From an uncultured Tateyamaria sp. (GTDB taxonomy: Bacteria > Pseudomonadota > Alphaproteobacteria > Rhodobacterales > Rhodobacteraceae): a DNA stretch of 64,000 bases. The translations under genes were made by a program, and so were the position numbers. The stretch is from assembly GCF_947488715.1 (NCBI RefSeq), contig NZ_CANLAG010000002.1:248001-312000 (forward strand). The letters run 5' to 3'. The notes below the pieces were generated by a model. The model was not told the DNA's origin. It did not search any database and saw nothing but the letters and a program-made list of their open reading frames with translations. Of the stretch, positions 48,423 to 58,486 are shown piece by piece (positions within the stretch are counted from its first letter, which is position 1; each line of letters opens with the position of its first letter).

Positions 48423-49439
48423 TCAGGCGGCTTGCGTGATCTCTGCGACGGCTGCGATCTTGGCTTTTGCAGCGCCGCTGTCGATGCTTTCGGTGGCGAG
48501 GGCGACACCGTCCTTGAGCGTCGCAGCCTTGCCTGCAACCTTGAGGGCGGCAGCCGCGTTCAAAAGGACCGCGTCCCGGTAGGCACCCGCGGCACCATCG
48601 AGCAGCGCCCGGAACGCTTGCGCGTTTTCTTCGGGTGTGCCGCCGACGATGTCCTCGAAGGGGTGAACGGGCAGGCCCGCTTCTTCAGGGTGGACTTCGA
48701 AATCGGTCACGGTGCCTGCGTCCAGAGCCGAGACCCAGGACACGCCGGTGATTGTCAATTCGTCTGTTCCGTCCGAGCCGTGCACCAGCCAGGCGGCATC
48801 CGATCCCAACTGTCCCAGCGTTTCAGCCATGGGGCGGATCAGGTCGCGGCGATACGCCCCGGTCAGTTGCCTTTTGACGCCTGCCGGGTTTGTTAGCGGC
48901 CCAAGGATGTTGAAAATCGTGCGCGTGCCCAATTCGGCGCGCGTGGGCATGACATGGGCAATGGCAGGGTGGTGCATGGGGGCCATCATAAAGCCGATGC
49001 CCGCCCCGGCCAGCGCCTTTTCCACCACGTCGGGGCCAACCATGACGTTGATGCCCATCTGGGTCAGGGCATCTGCCGCGCCGGATTTCGAACTGAGGTT
49101 GCGGTTGCCGTGCTTGGCCACCGTGACCCCTGCGCCTGCCACGACAAAGGCCGTTGCGGTCGAGATGTTCAGCGTCCCCTTGCCGTCGCCGCCGGTGCCA
49201 ACGATGTCCATCGCGCCCTCTGGGGCGGACACGGCGTTGCACTTGGCGCGCATGACGGCGGCGGCGGCGGCGTATTCATCCACCGTTTCGCCGCGCGTGC
49301 GCAGCGCCATCAGCAACCCGCCAATTTGCGAAGGGGTTGCCTCGCCGTCGAACAGGATCTGGAATGCCGCCTCGGCCTGGGTGCGGTCCAGCGGGCCGTT
49401 GGCTGCGGCGTCGATCAGGGGTTTGAGCGCGTCACTCAT
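48423..49439 (-). CDS. trpD: Anthranilate phosphoribosyltransferase
   Basis: A 338-residue phosphoribosyltransferase with the PRPP loop [14 protein letters not shown] (about 81-94) and [17 protein letters not shown] (about 108-124). Starts inside the trpG stop (4-bp overlap). Confidence 0.96.
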   Translation of the reverse strand: MSDALKPLIDAAANGPLDRTQAEAAFQILFDGEATPSQIGGLLMALRTRGETVDEYAAAAAVMRAKCNAVSAPEGAMDIVGTGGDGKGTLNISTATAFVVAGAGVTVAKHGNRNLSSKSGAADALTQMGINVMVGPDVVEKALAGAGIGFMMAPMHHPAIAHVMPTRAELGTRTIFNILGPLTNPAGVKRQLTGAYRRDLIRPMAETLGQLGSDAAWLVHGSDGTDELTITGVSWVSALDAGTVTDFEVHPEEAGLPVHPFEDIVGGTPEENAQAFRALLDGAAGAYRDAVLLNAAAALKVAGKAATLKDGVALATESIDSGAAKAKIAAVAEITQAA

Positions 49440-50017
49440 GCGGCCACCGGCATCAGATCGACAAAGTTCTTGAGCAGCGCATGTCCGTGTTCGGACCGAA
49501 TGCTCTCGGGGTGGAATTGGACCCCGTGGATCGGCAGCTCGCGGTGCGACAGGCCCATAATCGTGCCGTCATCCACCTCTGCTGTGATCTCAAGGCAGTC
49601 GGGCAGCCCCTCTCTGGCAATTGTCAGCGAGTGATAACGCGTGGCCTCGAAAGGGGTCGGAAGACCGGCAAAAACGCCGCGTCCGGTGTGGTGCATTGTG
49701 CCAAGTTTTCCGTGCACAATGTCGGGTGCGCGCACGACAGTCCCACCGAACACCTGACCGATGGTCTGGTGGCCGAGACAGACGCCCATCAAGGGGATTT
49801 TGGCTTCGGCAGCGGCTTCGGTAAGTGCAAGGCAAATGCCAGCCTGGTCCGGGTCGCAGGGGCCTGGCGACAGCAGAATGCCGTCGGGACGCATGGCCAT
49901 CGCCTCCTGGACGTTGATCGCGTCGTTGCGATGCACGGCCACATCTGTGCCAAGCTCGCCCAGATAGTGCACCAGATTGTAGGTAAAACTGTCGTAATTG
50001 TCGATCAGCAGCAGCAT
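49436..50017 (-). CDS. trpG: Anthranilate synthase glutaminase subunit
   Basis: A 193-residue class I glutamine amidotransferase with the nucleophile in [10 protein letters not shown] (Cys about 79) and the His/Glu pair in VQFHPESI. Provides ammonia to TrpE, whose gene lies 2.7 kb upstream in another block. Confidence 0.95.
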   Translation of the reverse strand: MLLLIDNYDSFTYNLVHYLGELGTDVAVHRNDAINVQEAMAMRPDGILLSPGPCDPDQAGICLALTEAAAEAKIPLMGVCLGHQTIGQVFGGTVVRAPDIVHGKLGTMHHTGRGVFAGLPTPFEATRYHSLTIAREGLPDCLEITAEVDDGTIMGLSHRELPIHGVQFHPESIRSEHGHALLKNFVDLMPVAA

Positions 50018-50182
50018 CGCAAAATCTCGTGTTCCAAGGGGGCCGTTTGGCCCGTATAGTTACGCGCATACATGCTCAGGCTTGTACGCCAGCGTCAAGG
50101 GGATGGCGGCGACAGGACGGGGCGGGCAGGCACGTCCGGCACATCGCAAAGCGGGGCCGGACACTCAGGCGGAGACAGGGAC

Positions 50183-51646
50183 ATGGCACGGGGATTTTTG
50201 AGCGGTATTGTATTGGGTGGCGTGGTGAGCGTCGTGGGCGCGGGCGTTTTGTCGGTTGTGGCCGACGGCCCGGTCAGCCCGGATGCCGATGTGCGCGCAC
50301 CCGCCGCATCCGAAGCGCCCGAGGCGGATGCCGCGACGACCGCCACCGCGGAGGCGGATGAGGGCCTGACCAGAGACACCAGCACCGCCCCGGCGGTTGA
50401 AGCCCCGGAAACCGGCGATGCGGACGCAGTGCAAGCGGCGGACGCGGATGCGCCCGCACTGCCCGAAACGGGGGCAGCGCCGCAGGCGGACGCGGGCGAC
50501 ACCACAGACACCGATGCACAGGTGGCCATTGCTGACGTTGACCCCGTTGCACCCGTCGCCCCGGCGGATGCGCCGACCCAGCCGGCCACCGGCACTGCGC
50601 CTGCGATTTCTGAGGATCCCTCTTTGCCCGCACCACCCACCGCGTCGGAAGTGACAGATGATGCAGCGCCCGAAACGGGCGAGGCACCTGCCACACCGGC
50701 ACCAGAGGCCGCCGTGCCCGACACGTCCACGGCGGGTCCCGCGCCAGCACCGGCCGAACCCGAAGTCCCAGATGCGCCCAGCGAAGACGGCACAGTTCCG
50801 CCTTTGCCAGAGGTTGCGGCGACGGAACCTGAGACCGAAGATGCGACCCAGGGGCGTCCGACGATCGGCACACCCGCCGTGTCGCTGGTGGACCGCACGC
50901 CGGATGTGCCCGTGACCGCCACGCCAGAGGCCGAAAGCACCGATGCTGACGCCCCGCCCATCGTGGCCTATGCTGCCGGTTTCGATAATCCCGATGACAA
51001 ACCGCTGATGTCGATTGTGTTGATCGACAGCGGCATTGATCTCAGCGGTGGGCCGGTTGGGCTGGCCGCGCTGCAAAGCTTTCCCTATCCGCTGACATTT
51101 GCGGTGGACGCGAGCCTGACGGATGCAGGTGCGCGCACCGCGGACTACCGCGCGCAGGGGTTCGAGGTGATGGCTTTGGTCGATCTGCCACAAGGTGCCA
51201 CGGCCAGCGATGCCGAAGTCGCACTGTCCGCCGCGCTGGACGCAGTGCCGCAAGCAGTCGCTGTGATGGAAGGGCCGGGCACGGGCATTCAGGACACCCG
51301 TGACGCGTCCGATCAGGTGACCGAAGCCATTCTGGCCAGCGGGCATGGGTTGGTGTTGCAGTCGAAGGGATTGAACACCGCACAAAAACTCGCCGCGCGG
51401 GCCGGTGTGCCGACGGGCCTGGTGTTCCGCGACTTTGACAGCGCGGATCAGACCCCTTCGGTCATTCGGCGGTTCCTCGATCAGGCGGCATTCCGTGCAG
51501 GGCAAGAAGGCGGTGTGATCATGGTGGGACGGGTGCGTCCTGACACGATTTCCGCCTTGCTGCTCTGGGGTCTGCAGGACCGTGCCGAACGGGTTGCGCT
51601 GGCACCTGTGTCTGCGGTTCTGACCACGCTCAGCGCGGACCGGTGA
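50183..51646 (+). CDS. YibQ-like divergent polysaccharide deacetylase with long Pro/Ala/Thr linker
   Basis: A 487-residue protein from ATG 50183 with one N-terminal TM helix (about 4-27), a roughly 230-residue low-complexity linker rich in Ala, Pro, Asp, Glu and Thr, and a C-terminal divergent polysaccharide deacetylase domain (about 267-487: PLMSIVLIDSGIDLSG, PLTFAVD, VMEGPGTG). The usual deacetylase histidine triad is not apparent. The linker would span the periplasm or peptidoglycan. Only plus-strand gene between 45.1 and 59.4 kb; ends 4 bp from a convergent stop. Confidence 0.8.
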   Translation: MARGFLSGIVLGGVVSVVGAGVLSVVADGPVSPDADVRAPAASEAPEADAATTATAEADEGLTRDTSTAPAVEAPETGDADAVQAADADAPALPETGAAPQADAGDTTDTDAQVAIADVDPVAPVAPADAPTQPATGTAPAISEDPSLPAPPTASEVTDDAAPETGEAPATPAPEAAVPDTSTAGPAPAPAEPEVPDAPSEDGTVPPLPEVAATEPETEDATQGRPTIGTPAVSLVDRTPDVPVTATPEAESTDADAPPIVAYAAGFDNPDDKPLMSIVLIDSGIDLSGGPVGLAALQSFPYPLTFAVDASLTDAGARTADYRAQGFEVMALVDLPQGATASDAEVALSAALDAVPQAVAVMEGPGTGIQDTRDASDQVTEAILASGHGLVLQSKGLNTAQKLAARAGVPTGLVFRDFDSADQTPSVIRRFLDQAAFRAGQEGGVIMVGRVRPDTISALLLWGLQDRAERVALAPVSAVLTTLSADR

Positions 51647-51650
51647 CGGG

Positions 51651-52688
51651 TCAGATAATCTCGTCTTCGTCAAAAAGCGGATCGGCATCAAGCTGCGCCG
51701 ACAGGGTATCTACGGTGTCTTCGTCCGCTTTGGGGCTGAGTTCGGCCAGATGAAAGACCGCGTCGCCTTCGTTCACGACAGGCACGACTGCGCGGCCAAT
51801 CAGAATACCCGCCTCGGGCGCGGTCAGTTCGGTTTCGGCCTCCCCGGACGGGTCTGAAATCGCGGCAAGGACCTCTCCCGCCTCGACGATGTCGCCCTCG
51901 GCGCGGAAGGTGCGCAAGAGGCCACCCACGGGCGCGCGGAGCCAGGTGGACGACCGGCAGACCAGCGACGGCGTGCGAGCCTTGGCGATGCCTTTGGTGG
52001 CGACCATGTCGTGATCACGCATCACGCGCAGGATGCCAGCCACACCGACGCGCACTGCAAATTCGTCAAACCGCAATCCTTCGCCTGCTTCGTACAGCAG
52101 AACCGGGGTGCCACGGGCGGCGGCCTCACCGCGCAGCGATCCGTCACGCAAGGAAGAGGTCAGGATGACCGGCGCGCCAAAGGCACGGGCCATGCGGGCG
52201 GTGGTGTCGTCACCGGGTGTGACCCGAATTTGCGGCAGGTTGGTGCGGTGTTCCGCAGCCGAATGCAGGTCGATGCCAAAGTCACAGCGCAGCACGACGT
52301 CCTGCAGAAAGATGTGGGCCAGACGCGACCCAAGCGAGCCTTTGGATGAGCCGGGAAAGCAACGGTTGAGGTCGCGGCGGTCGGGCAAATAGCGCGAGCG
52401 GGCCAGAAAGCCAAAGCTGTTCACAACCGGAACAACCAGCAGGGTGCCGCGCAGCGTGTCTAGTTGTGGCGTGCGCAACAGGCGGCGCACGATCTCGACG
52501 CCGATCACTTCATCGCCGTGCACGGCGGCACTGACAAACATGGTGGGGCCGGGGCGCTTGCCGTGGATCACTTCGACCCGCAGGTTGATAGGCGTGTGGT
52601 CAGGCAGTGCGGACACGGGCAACGGGACGCTGGCGCGGGTTCCGGCGGCAATCTCCATGTCGCCAAGCAGAAAGGCAGGGCGCGCCAT
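51651..52688 (-). CDS. Succinylglutamate desuccinylase/aspartoacylase family protein
   Basis: A 345-residue M14-like zinc hydrolase. Zinc ligands are visible in AAVHGDEVIG (HxxE about 56-59) and DLHSAAEH (about 138-145). A C-terminal beta domain follows (about 255-320). The short acidic tail is DADPLFDEDEII. It begins 7 bp after trpE, so the two are probably cotranscribed. Substrate unknown; AstE and AspA are too specific a guess. Confidence 0.82.
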   Translation of the reverse strand: MARPAFLLGDMEIAAGTRASVPLPVSALPDHTPINLRVEVIHGKRPGPTMFVSAAVHGDEVIGVEIVRRLLRTPQLDTLRGTLLVVPVVNSFGFLARSRYLPDRRDLNRCFPGSSKGSLGSRLAHIFLQDVVLRCDFGIDLHSAAEHRTNLPQIRVTPGDDTTARMARAFGAPVILTSSLRDGSLRGEAAARGTPVLLYEAGEGLRFDEFAVRVGVAGILRVMRDHDMVATKGIAKARTPSLVCRSSTWLRAPVGGLLRTFRAEGDIVEAGEVLAAISDPSGEAETELTAPEAGILIGRAVVPVVNEGDAVFHLAELSPKADEDTVDTLSAQLDADPLFDEDEII

Positions 52689-52695
52689 CAGAGCG

Positions 52696-54204
52696 TCACT
52701 GGTTGCCGCCGCCAAAGCGCGCGGCATCTGCGGCTGCGCGACGGATGGCACCGGCCTTGTGCACCGTTTCCATGAACTCGGCCTCCGGGTCGCTGTCATA
52801 GACGACGCCACCACCGGCCTGGATATAGAGCTTTTGATCCTGCACCACGGCGGTGCGCAGGGCGATGCACATGTCCATGTCGCCGCCCGCGCTGAAATAG
52901 CCGACGCCGCCGCCGTAGACGCCGCGCTTTTCCGGCTCCAGCTCGTCGATGATCTCCATCGCGCGGACTTTGGGCGCGCCGGACACGGTGCCCGCAGGCA
53001 TGCCCGCAAAGAACGCATCAAGCGCGTCCTTGCCCGTCGCCAGTTCGCCGACGACGTTCGACACGATGTGCATCACGTGGCTGTAGCGTTCGACGATGAA
53101 TTCCTCGGTTGGACGTACCGTGCCGATCTTGGCCACGCGGCCCACATCGTTACGGCCCAGATCGAGCAGCATGAGGTGCTCGGCCAGTTCCTTCTTGTCG
53201 GCAAGCAGATCCGCCTCGAGCGCGTTGTCCTTTTCGGGCGTGTCCCCGCGGGGACGGGTGCCTGCGATGGGGCGGATGGTGATCTCGTTGCCGAAGACAC
53301 GCACGAGGATTTCGGGGCTGGCACCGATGACCTGAAAGCCGCCAAAGTTGAAATAGAACATGAACGGCGATGGGTTGGTGCGCCTCAGGCTGCGATAGAG
53401 CGCAAAGGGCGGTTCGCGAAACTCTTGGGTCCAGCGCTGTGCCGGAACAACCTGAAAGATGTCGCCCGCCTTGATGTAGTCGCGGGCGCGTTCCACGGCG
53501 GCCTTGTAGGCCGGTTTGGTAAAGTTGGACACCGGGTCGGCCACGGGGGCCGCATCGCCCAGATCACGCGTTTCGGTGGGCATGGCCCGTTCGAGGTCAC
53601 GCACCGCGTCCATCACACGTTCTGCCGCCTGGGCATAGGCCGCGCGTGCGGATTGCCCGTCACTGACCCATGCGGGTGACACGACTGTCACCTCACCTTT
53701 GACGCCGTCCAATACCGCAATCACCGAAGGGCGCAGCATGATGGCGTCGGGCAAGCCCAGCGGGTCGGGATTGATGTCGGGCAGGTGTTCGACCAGACGG
53801 ATCATGTCATAGCCGAGGTAGCCAAAGAGGCCCGCCGCCGATTGTGGCAGGTCGCCGGGCAGATCGATCCGGCTTTCGGCGATCAGATCACGCAGCACGT
53901 CCAGCGGGTTGCCCGCGACGTCCTCAAACGCGTCGGCGTCGTACCGTGCCATGCGATTGATGGCAGATGTCTCGCCACGGCAGCGCCACACGAGGTCGGG
54001 TTTCATACCAACAATGGAATAGCGCCCGCGCACCTCACCACCTGTGACCGATTCCAGAACAAAGGCGTCTTTTTGCGCGCCCGTCAGTTTGAGCATCAGG
54101 GACACGGGTGTATCAAGGTCAGCGGCCAGGCGGGTATAGACCACCTGGTTTTCGCCTGCCGCATAGGCTGCGGCAAAGGCGTCGTAGTCGGGAACAAGTG
54201 CCAT
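52696..54204 (-). CDS. trpE: Anthranilate synthase component I
   Basis: Converts chorismate to anthranilate with TrpG. The 502-residue protein has the chorismate-binding blocks DIFQVVPAQRW, RPIAGTRPRG, DLGRNDVGRV and GTVSGAPKVRAM, and an N-terminal LKLTG feedback region (about 37-41). Its ATG overlaps the ppiD-like stop (TGATG), so there is no room for a leader-peptide attenuator in front of it. Confidence 0.96.
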   Translation of the reverse strand: MALVPDYDAFAAAYAAGENQVVYTRLAADLDTPVSLMLKLTGAQKDAFVLESVTGGEVRGRYSIVGMKPDLVWRCRGETSAINRMARYDADAFEDVAGNPLDVLRDLIAESRIDLPGDLPQSAAGLFGYLGYDMIRLVEHLPDINPDPLGLPDAIMLRPSVIAVLDGVKGEVTVVSPAWVSDGQSARAAYAQAAERVMDAVRDLERAMPTETRDLGDAAPVADPVSNFTKPAYKAAVERARDYIKAGDIFQVVPAQRWTQEFREPPFALYRSLRRTNPSPFMFYFNFGGFQVIGASPEILVRVFGNEITIRPIAGTRPRGDTPEKDNALEADLLADKKELAEHLMLLDLGRNDVGRVAKIGTVRPTEEFIVERYSHVMHIVSNVVGELATGKDALDAFFAGMPAGTVSGAPKVRAMEIIDELEPEKRGVYGGGVGYFSAGGDMDMCIALRTAVVQDQKLYIQAGGGVVYDSDPEAEFMETVHKAGAIRRAAADAARFGGGNQ

Positions 54205-56048
54205 CAGGGGAAATTCACGTGCACGGCGTCAAGCGCCTGTTGGTTGATCTGGGGGCTGGCGCGCACCACGACGTCCTCGCCAAAGATGTTGAAGAGTTCA
54301 GCGGCCACAAGTTGGCCAATCTCTTCGCTCAGGGCTTCGGTCTCGGCAATCGCATCGGCGTTGTCGTCAATCGGTGTGATGGCGTCGAGCCGCACAATCA
54401 GCAGTGCGCCATAGCCCGAAATCACCTCAACATCGCCGGGGGACATCTCGAACACGGTTTGCATGAACTCGGGCGGTGTGCCCTGAACAAAGGCACCACG
54501 GTCGAGATCGGTTTCGATAATTGAATCCAGTGCCTGCGACGCAAAGCTCTCGCCAGCGCGCAGCGCGGGCAGGACCGCTTCGGCTTGCTGGGTCAACTGA
54601 AGCTCGGTCTGTTCGGCGTCCCAGTTGCCACGCACGTTGTCGCGCGCGTCCTCAAAGGGCGCAGGGCGCGGCGGCAGGGTTTCCTCCAGACGCATCGCAA
54701 CAATACCGCCGTCATCTAGGCTGATGATTTCCGGGAAATCGTCGGCGGTCAGTTGGGCGGCGGCGTCGCGGAACCCGTCATATGCGCCGATCCCTTCGCC
54801 TTGGGCGGGGAACCAATCGATTGTGCCCAGTTCCATATCGGTCTCGGCATCCAGCTCTTCGAGCGTGGCACCACCGGCGAGCAGGTTGTCGAATTCTTCG
54901 GCCTCAAACGCAACCTGGCGGCGCGCGGCATCGAGTGCCAGGGCCTGTTGCAGACGCGGCGCGGCCTCTTCGAAGGTTGTGGACTGTGCGGGCAGCACAG
55001 CGTTAACCCGGAAGAGAGCAGGGCCAGTGGTGGAGGGCAGTGGGCCAACCACATCGCCCACCTCTGCGGCGAACACCGCCTCGCCTGCAGCGTCCAGTTC
55101 CAGACGGGACACATCGCCCATGTCCACATCGCCCAATGTCAGGCCGCGATCCTGTACAAGCGCCTCAAACGTGGTGCCACCTACCTCAAGCTGGGCGGCG
55201 GCGCGGTCTGCTGCTGCGGCATCGAGATAGACCAGCCGTTCCACCAGACGACGTTCGGGCGTGTTGAACTGATCGGCACGGGCATCGTATTCGGCGCGCA
55301 GGGTATCTTCGGACACTTCGACACTGTCGAGGATCATGTCGGGCAAGAGGACCGTGTAGGTGATCCGCTTGGTCTCTGGCAGCTCGTAGTCGTCGAGATT
55401 GTCCTCGTAGTAGGCGCGCAATTCGTCGTCGCTGGGTGCGGCCAGCGGGGTGGCCAGATCAGCCTGACCCAAACGGACCCAGGTAAAGTCGCGTGTCTCA
55501 CCCAGAAAAGACACCAGCGTGCGTGCATAGGTGTCGGGCATGGTCACACCGGACATGATTGCGCCCTGCAGGAGAGACCGCGCGACCTCTTCGCGCAGTT
55601 GCGTTTCGAACTGCGCCTCGCTGGTGCCGGACTGTTCCAGTGCAAAGCTGTAGGCATCTCGGTCAAAGGACCCGTCGAGCCCGCGGAACGACGGAATGTT
55701 CAGGATTTCGTCGCGCAGGGTCGCGTCGCCGACGCTGAGGCCCATTTGTTGCGCCTCGTGGTCCAGTGCGCGGGCGCGGACCATCTGGGCCAGCACCGCT
55801 TGATCGAGGCCGATGGCCTGTGCGCGGGCAAAGGTCAGTTGGCTGCCGGTCTGTTGACTGACGGCCTGGATTTCCTGTTGCAGGGTGCGCGCGTAATCCT
55901 GCACGTCGATGTGTTTGTCGCCGACTTGCCCCACAGTGCGGATTGTGCCGCTGAGGTTGGTGGCGCCAAAGCCACCCAATGCGAGGATAAGCAGGCCCAG
56001 AAGGACCCAAACGGCGGTTTTCGACAGGTTGTTTGAGCCCTTGGCCAT
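54204..56048 (-). CDS. SurA/PpiD-like periplasmic peptidyl-prolyl isomerase
   Basis: A 614-residue protein with a single N-terminal TM anchor (about 11-30), a SurA_N-like helical chaperone region (about 40-170) and a central parvulin-like region (about 230-360). This matches PpiD, a folding helper anchored in the inner membrane; whether isomerase activity is kept cannot be judged by eye. Coupled to trpE at its 3' end. Confidence 0.85.
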   Translation of the reverse strand: MAKGSNNLSKTAVWVLLGLLILALGGFGATNLSGTIRTVGQVGDKHIDVQDYARTLQQEIQAVSQQTGSQLTFARAQAIGLDQAVLAQMVRARALDHEAQQMGLSVGDATLRDEILNIPSFRGLDGSFDRDAYSFALEQSGTSEAQFETQLREEVARSLLQGAIMSGVTMPDTYARTLVSFLGETRDFTWVRLGQADLATPLAAPSDDELRAYYEDNLDDYELPETKRITYTVLLPDMILDSVEVSEDTLRAEYDARADQFNTPERRLVERLVYLDAAAADRAAAQLEVGGTTFEALVQDRGLTLGDVDMGDVSRLELDAAGEAVFAAEVGDVVGPLPSTTGPALFRVNAVLPAQSTTFEEAAPRLQQALALDAARRQVAFEAEEFDNLLAGGATLEELDAETDMELGTIDWFPAQGEGIGAYDGFRDAAAQLTADDFPEIISLDDGGIVAMRLEETLPPRPAPFEDARDNVRGNWDAEQTELQLTQQAEAVLPALRAGESFASQALDSIIETDLDRGAFVQGTPPEFMQTVFEMSPGDVEVISGYGALLIVRLDAITPIDDNADAIAETEALSEEIGQLVAAELFNIFGEDVVVRASPQINQQALDAVHVNFP

Positions 56049-56125
56049 GGGTGCCCTCTGTTGGGTGATTTTTTGTTGAGCCGATGTCTATCTGCGCAGG
56101 CATCGGCGGGCAAGGGCGCTTGACC

Positions 56126-57301
56126 TCAGAGATCGAGGGCTGACAGCCTTGTGTAAAGGTCGGCAATCCCGTTTGCGTCCAGATTGGCGAAGGCGATGCG
56201 CAATTGGCGTGCGCCACGTTCGTCTCCATCGGGCCAGAACATGGTGCCGGGCAGGCAGAGAATACCGGCTTCGCGCACAAGGCGCGGAGCGAGGTCCGCC
56301 GACGACAGTGCAAAGGGGTGAGTGACATAGGCGAAATACGCGCCAAGACCCATTAGAGACCAGCCCTTGGCCTCAAGCTGTGGAAAACCATCCGTAATGG
56401 CGGCGCGGCGCGTCAGGATTTCGTCGCGTTCGCTGGCGACCCATTGGCCAAGGTTCTCTAGCCCCCAGAGGGCCGCGTATTGCCCCAACTGCCCTGGGCA
56501 GATGGCCACGGTGTCGAGGAACTTTTCGACCTCGGCCAGTCGGTCCGACGCGGCAACAAGCGCGCCAACGCGGTGGCCGGTGAGGCGGTAGGTTTTGGAG
56601 AAAGAGTAGAGATGGACAAAGGTGTCTTCCCATCCGTCCTGCTGGAACAGCGGGTGCGGAGGCCCTGAGCGGCTGTCGAAGTCGCGATAGGTTTCGTCGA
56701 CGATCAAGGTGATGCCTGCGTCGCGCGCCAGTTCGTAGAAAGCCAGCACGAGGTCGGCGGGGTATTCCACGCCTGCCGGGTTGTTGGGCGTGACCAGTGC
56801 GATCGCCTTGGTGCGTGGGGTGATCAACGCCCTTGCATCTGCGACGTCCGGCAACATGCCAGCACCAACGGGCAGTGGGACAGAGGCCACACCTGACATG
56901 TCGAGCCACATTTTATGGTTGAAATACCATGGAGTTGGCAGGATGACTTCATCCCCTTCATCACACAGGCTGGCGATGATGGCGGCAAAGGCCTGATTGC
57001 ATCCCGACGTGATGGCGACGTGTTCCGCGCGGGTGGCGGCGTCGTAGTGCGTGTTGATTTGGGTGCTCAGCGCGTCGCGCAGTGCGGCCATGCCCAGAAC
57101 GGGCCCGTAGAGATGTGCGTCGTCACGCGTCAGCGCCGCGTCCGCCATGGCCTGACGCAACGCAGGGGGCGGCGGATCAACCGGAGCGGCCTGGCTCACG
57201 TTGATGAGCGGCGCGTCCGGTGAGAATGTCACGCCGTCAAGCCAGCGACGCGCCTCCATCACCGGCGGGGCAAAGGTGGCGGCAGTGCGCGATACGGGCA
57301 T
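56126..57301 (-). CDS. PLP-dependent aminotransferase, class I/II
   Basis: A 391-residue fold-type I aminotransferase: substrate region NNPAGVEYP (about 173-181), VDETYRDF (about 198-205) and PLP-lysine in YSFSKTYRLTGHRVG (Lys about 236), then arginine-rich C-terminal strand. An aspartate/aromatic type is likely. Lies between gpt and the ppiD-like gene; its place in front of trpE would suit an aromatic amino acid enzyme, but the substrate is not shown. Confidence 0.85.
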   Translation of the reverse strand: MPVSRTAATFAPPVMEARRWLDGVTFSPDAPLINVSQAAPVDPPPPALRQAMADAALTRDDAHLYGPVLGMAALRDALSTQINTHYDAATRAEHVAITSGCNQAFAAIIASLCDEGDEVILPTPWYFNHKMWLDMSGVASVPLPVGAGMLPDVADARALITPRTKAIALVTPNNPAGVEYPADLVLAFYELARDAGITLIVDETYRDFDSRSGPPHPLFQQDGWEDTFVHLYSFSKTYRLTGHRVGALVAASDRLAEVEKFLDTVAICPGQLGQYAALWGLENLGQWVASERDEILTRRAAITDGFPQLEAKGWSLMGLGAYFAYVTHPFALSSADLAPRLVREAGILCLPGTMFWPDGDERGARQLRIAFANLDANGIADLYTRLSALDL

Positions 57302-57354
57302 GCAGGATCTCCGGTGTTAGCGGCCGCGCAGTGCGGCGATGTCGTTGGGTGGGC

Positions 57355-57873
57355 TTAATCGGTGCCGCGATAGGGTTCGACATATTGCAGGGCCATGTCC
57401 CACGGAAAGAAGATCCACGTGTCCTGGCTGACGCCGGTGATAAAGGTATCGACCTGAGGCTCGCCCGAGGGTTTGGCGTAGACCGTGGCGAAATGGGCGT
57501 TGGGATAGAGACTGCGTACCAGCTCAAGCGTTTTGCCGCTGTCCACGAGGTCATCGACGATCAGAATGCCAGTGCCGTCACCCATCATATCGGCATCCGG
57601 CGACTTCAGCACTTCGGCATCGCGGCGCTGGTCCGCCTTGCCGCCGCCCGAGTGGTAGGATTTGACGCTGATCGTGTCCACGGTGCGAATGTCCAGCTCG
57701 CGTGCGACGATCATGGCGGGGGCCATGCCGCCCCGTGTGATGGCCACCACCGCGCGCCACTGACCGTCATCGGGGCCCTTGCCATCAAGACGCCATGCCA
57801 AGGCACGGCTGTCGCGGTGCATCTGGTCCCAGCTGACGTGGAACCCTTTTTCGTGGGGAAGGCGGTCTGCCAT
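57355..57873 (-). CDS. gpt: Xanthine-guanine phosphoribosyltransferase
   Basis: Purine salvage enzyme, 172 residues, with [11 protein letters not shown] (about 43-53), [10 protein letters not shown] and the PRPP loop [13 protein letters not shown] (about 99-111). ATG 57873 starts two bases after the LysE-like stop, so it is coupled to it. Confidence 0.92.
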   Translation of the reverse strand: MADRLPHEKGFHVSWDQMHRDSRALAWRLDGKGPDDGQWRAVVAITRGGMAPAMIVARELDIRTVDTISVKSYHSGGGKADQRRDAEVLKSPDADMMGDGTGILIVDDLVDSGKTLELVRSLYPNAHFATVYAKPSGEPQVDTFITGVSQDTWIFFPWDMALQYVEPYRGTD

Positions 57874-57875
57874 GG

Positions 57876-58484
57876 TTATTTCTCCAGTATCAGTCGCACG
57901 CCAAGCGCGCCGAGCAAGGTGGCCGCGATGCGGTCGAGCAGGGGTTTGAGGCTGATGTACCCACGGCGTGCGGGCGTTGAGCTGAGCAGCACGGAAAGCC
58001 CGGTGTAAAACACCAGTTCGAGCAGCCAATGGTTGAAGACAATGACCGCAATGTCCGCAGCGGCAAGTCCCTGCGGGAACACGACGACAATGATTGCCGC
58101 AGCAAAGAGCATGGACTTCGGGTTGCCCGCGTTGACAAGAAGGCCCGACAGAAAGGCTCGCCCACGTGCCGTGGGCGCATCACCCAGAGGGTCACGCGCG
58201 CTGCGCCATGTCTGGATGGCGATCCAGATCAGATAAGCCGCGCCGCCAAGTTTCAGTGCCGTGTAGGTCCAGGGAAACAGGGCAAATACCGCCTCAAGGC
58301 CCAAAAGCGCGGCCAACGTCCACATAGCAGCAGCTGTTCCAAGACCAATGCCCGTCGCGATGCCCGCAATGCGCCCCGAGGCGACCGTCATGCGTGTGAT
58401 GAACAGCATCGCCGCACCGGGCGATGCCAGTGCCGCCAGCAAAACGGTGTTAAAGACCAGCAGCTCGGATGCGGTCAGGGTCAT
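57876..58484 (-). CDS. LysE/RhtB-family amino acid exporter
   Basis: A 202-residue, six-TM exporter with the N-terminal [13 protein letters not shown] signature (about 16-28; PGP-like) and [12 protein letters not shown] (about 115-125). Exports small amino acids or homoserine-like compounds; substrate unknown. Two bases separate it from fabI upstream and gpt downstream. Confidence 0.88.
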   Translation of the reverse strand: MTLTASELLVFNTVLLAALASPGAAMLFITRMTVASGRIAGIATGIGLGTAAAMWTLAALLGLEAVFALFPWTYTALKLGGAAYLIWIAIQTWRSARDPLGDAPTARGRAFLSGLLVNAGNPKSMLFAAAIIVVVFPQGLAAADIAVIVFNHWLLELVFYTGLSVLLSSTPARRGYISLKPLLDRIAATLLGALGVRLILEK

Positions 58485-58486
58485 GT

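Noticed and set aside
50165-51691. A 508-codon minus-strand frame opposite the YibQ-like gene
   Set aside because: Gly/Arg/Cys repeats arise from the complement of the Ala/Pro-rich linker.
52438-52696. Transcription attenuator or leader peptide for trpE
   Set aside because: trpE starts inside the stop codon of the upstream gene, leaving no leader, and the following gene begins 7 bp after its stop.
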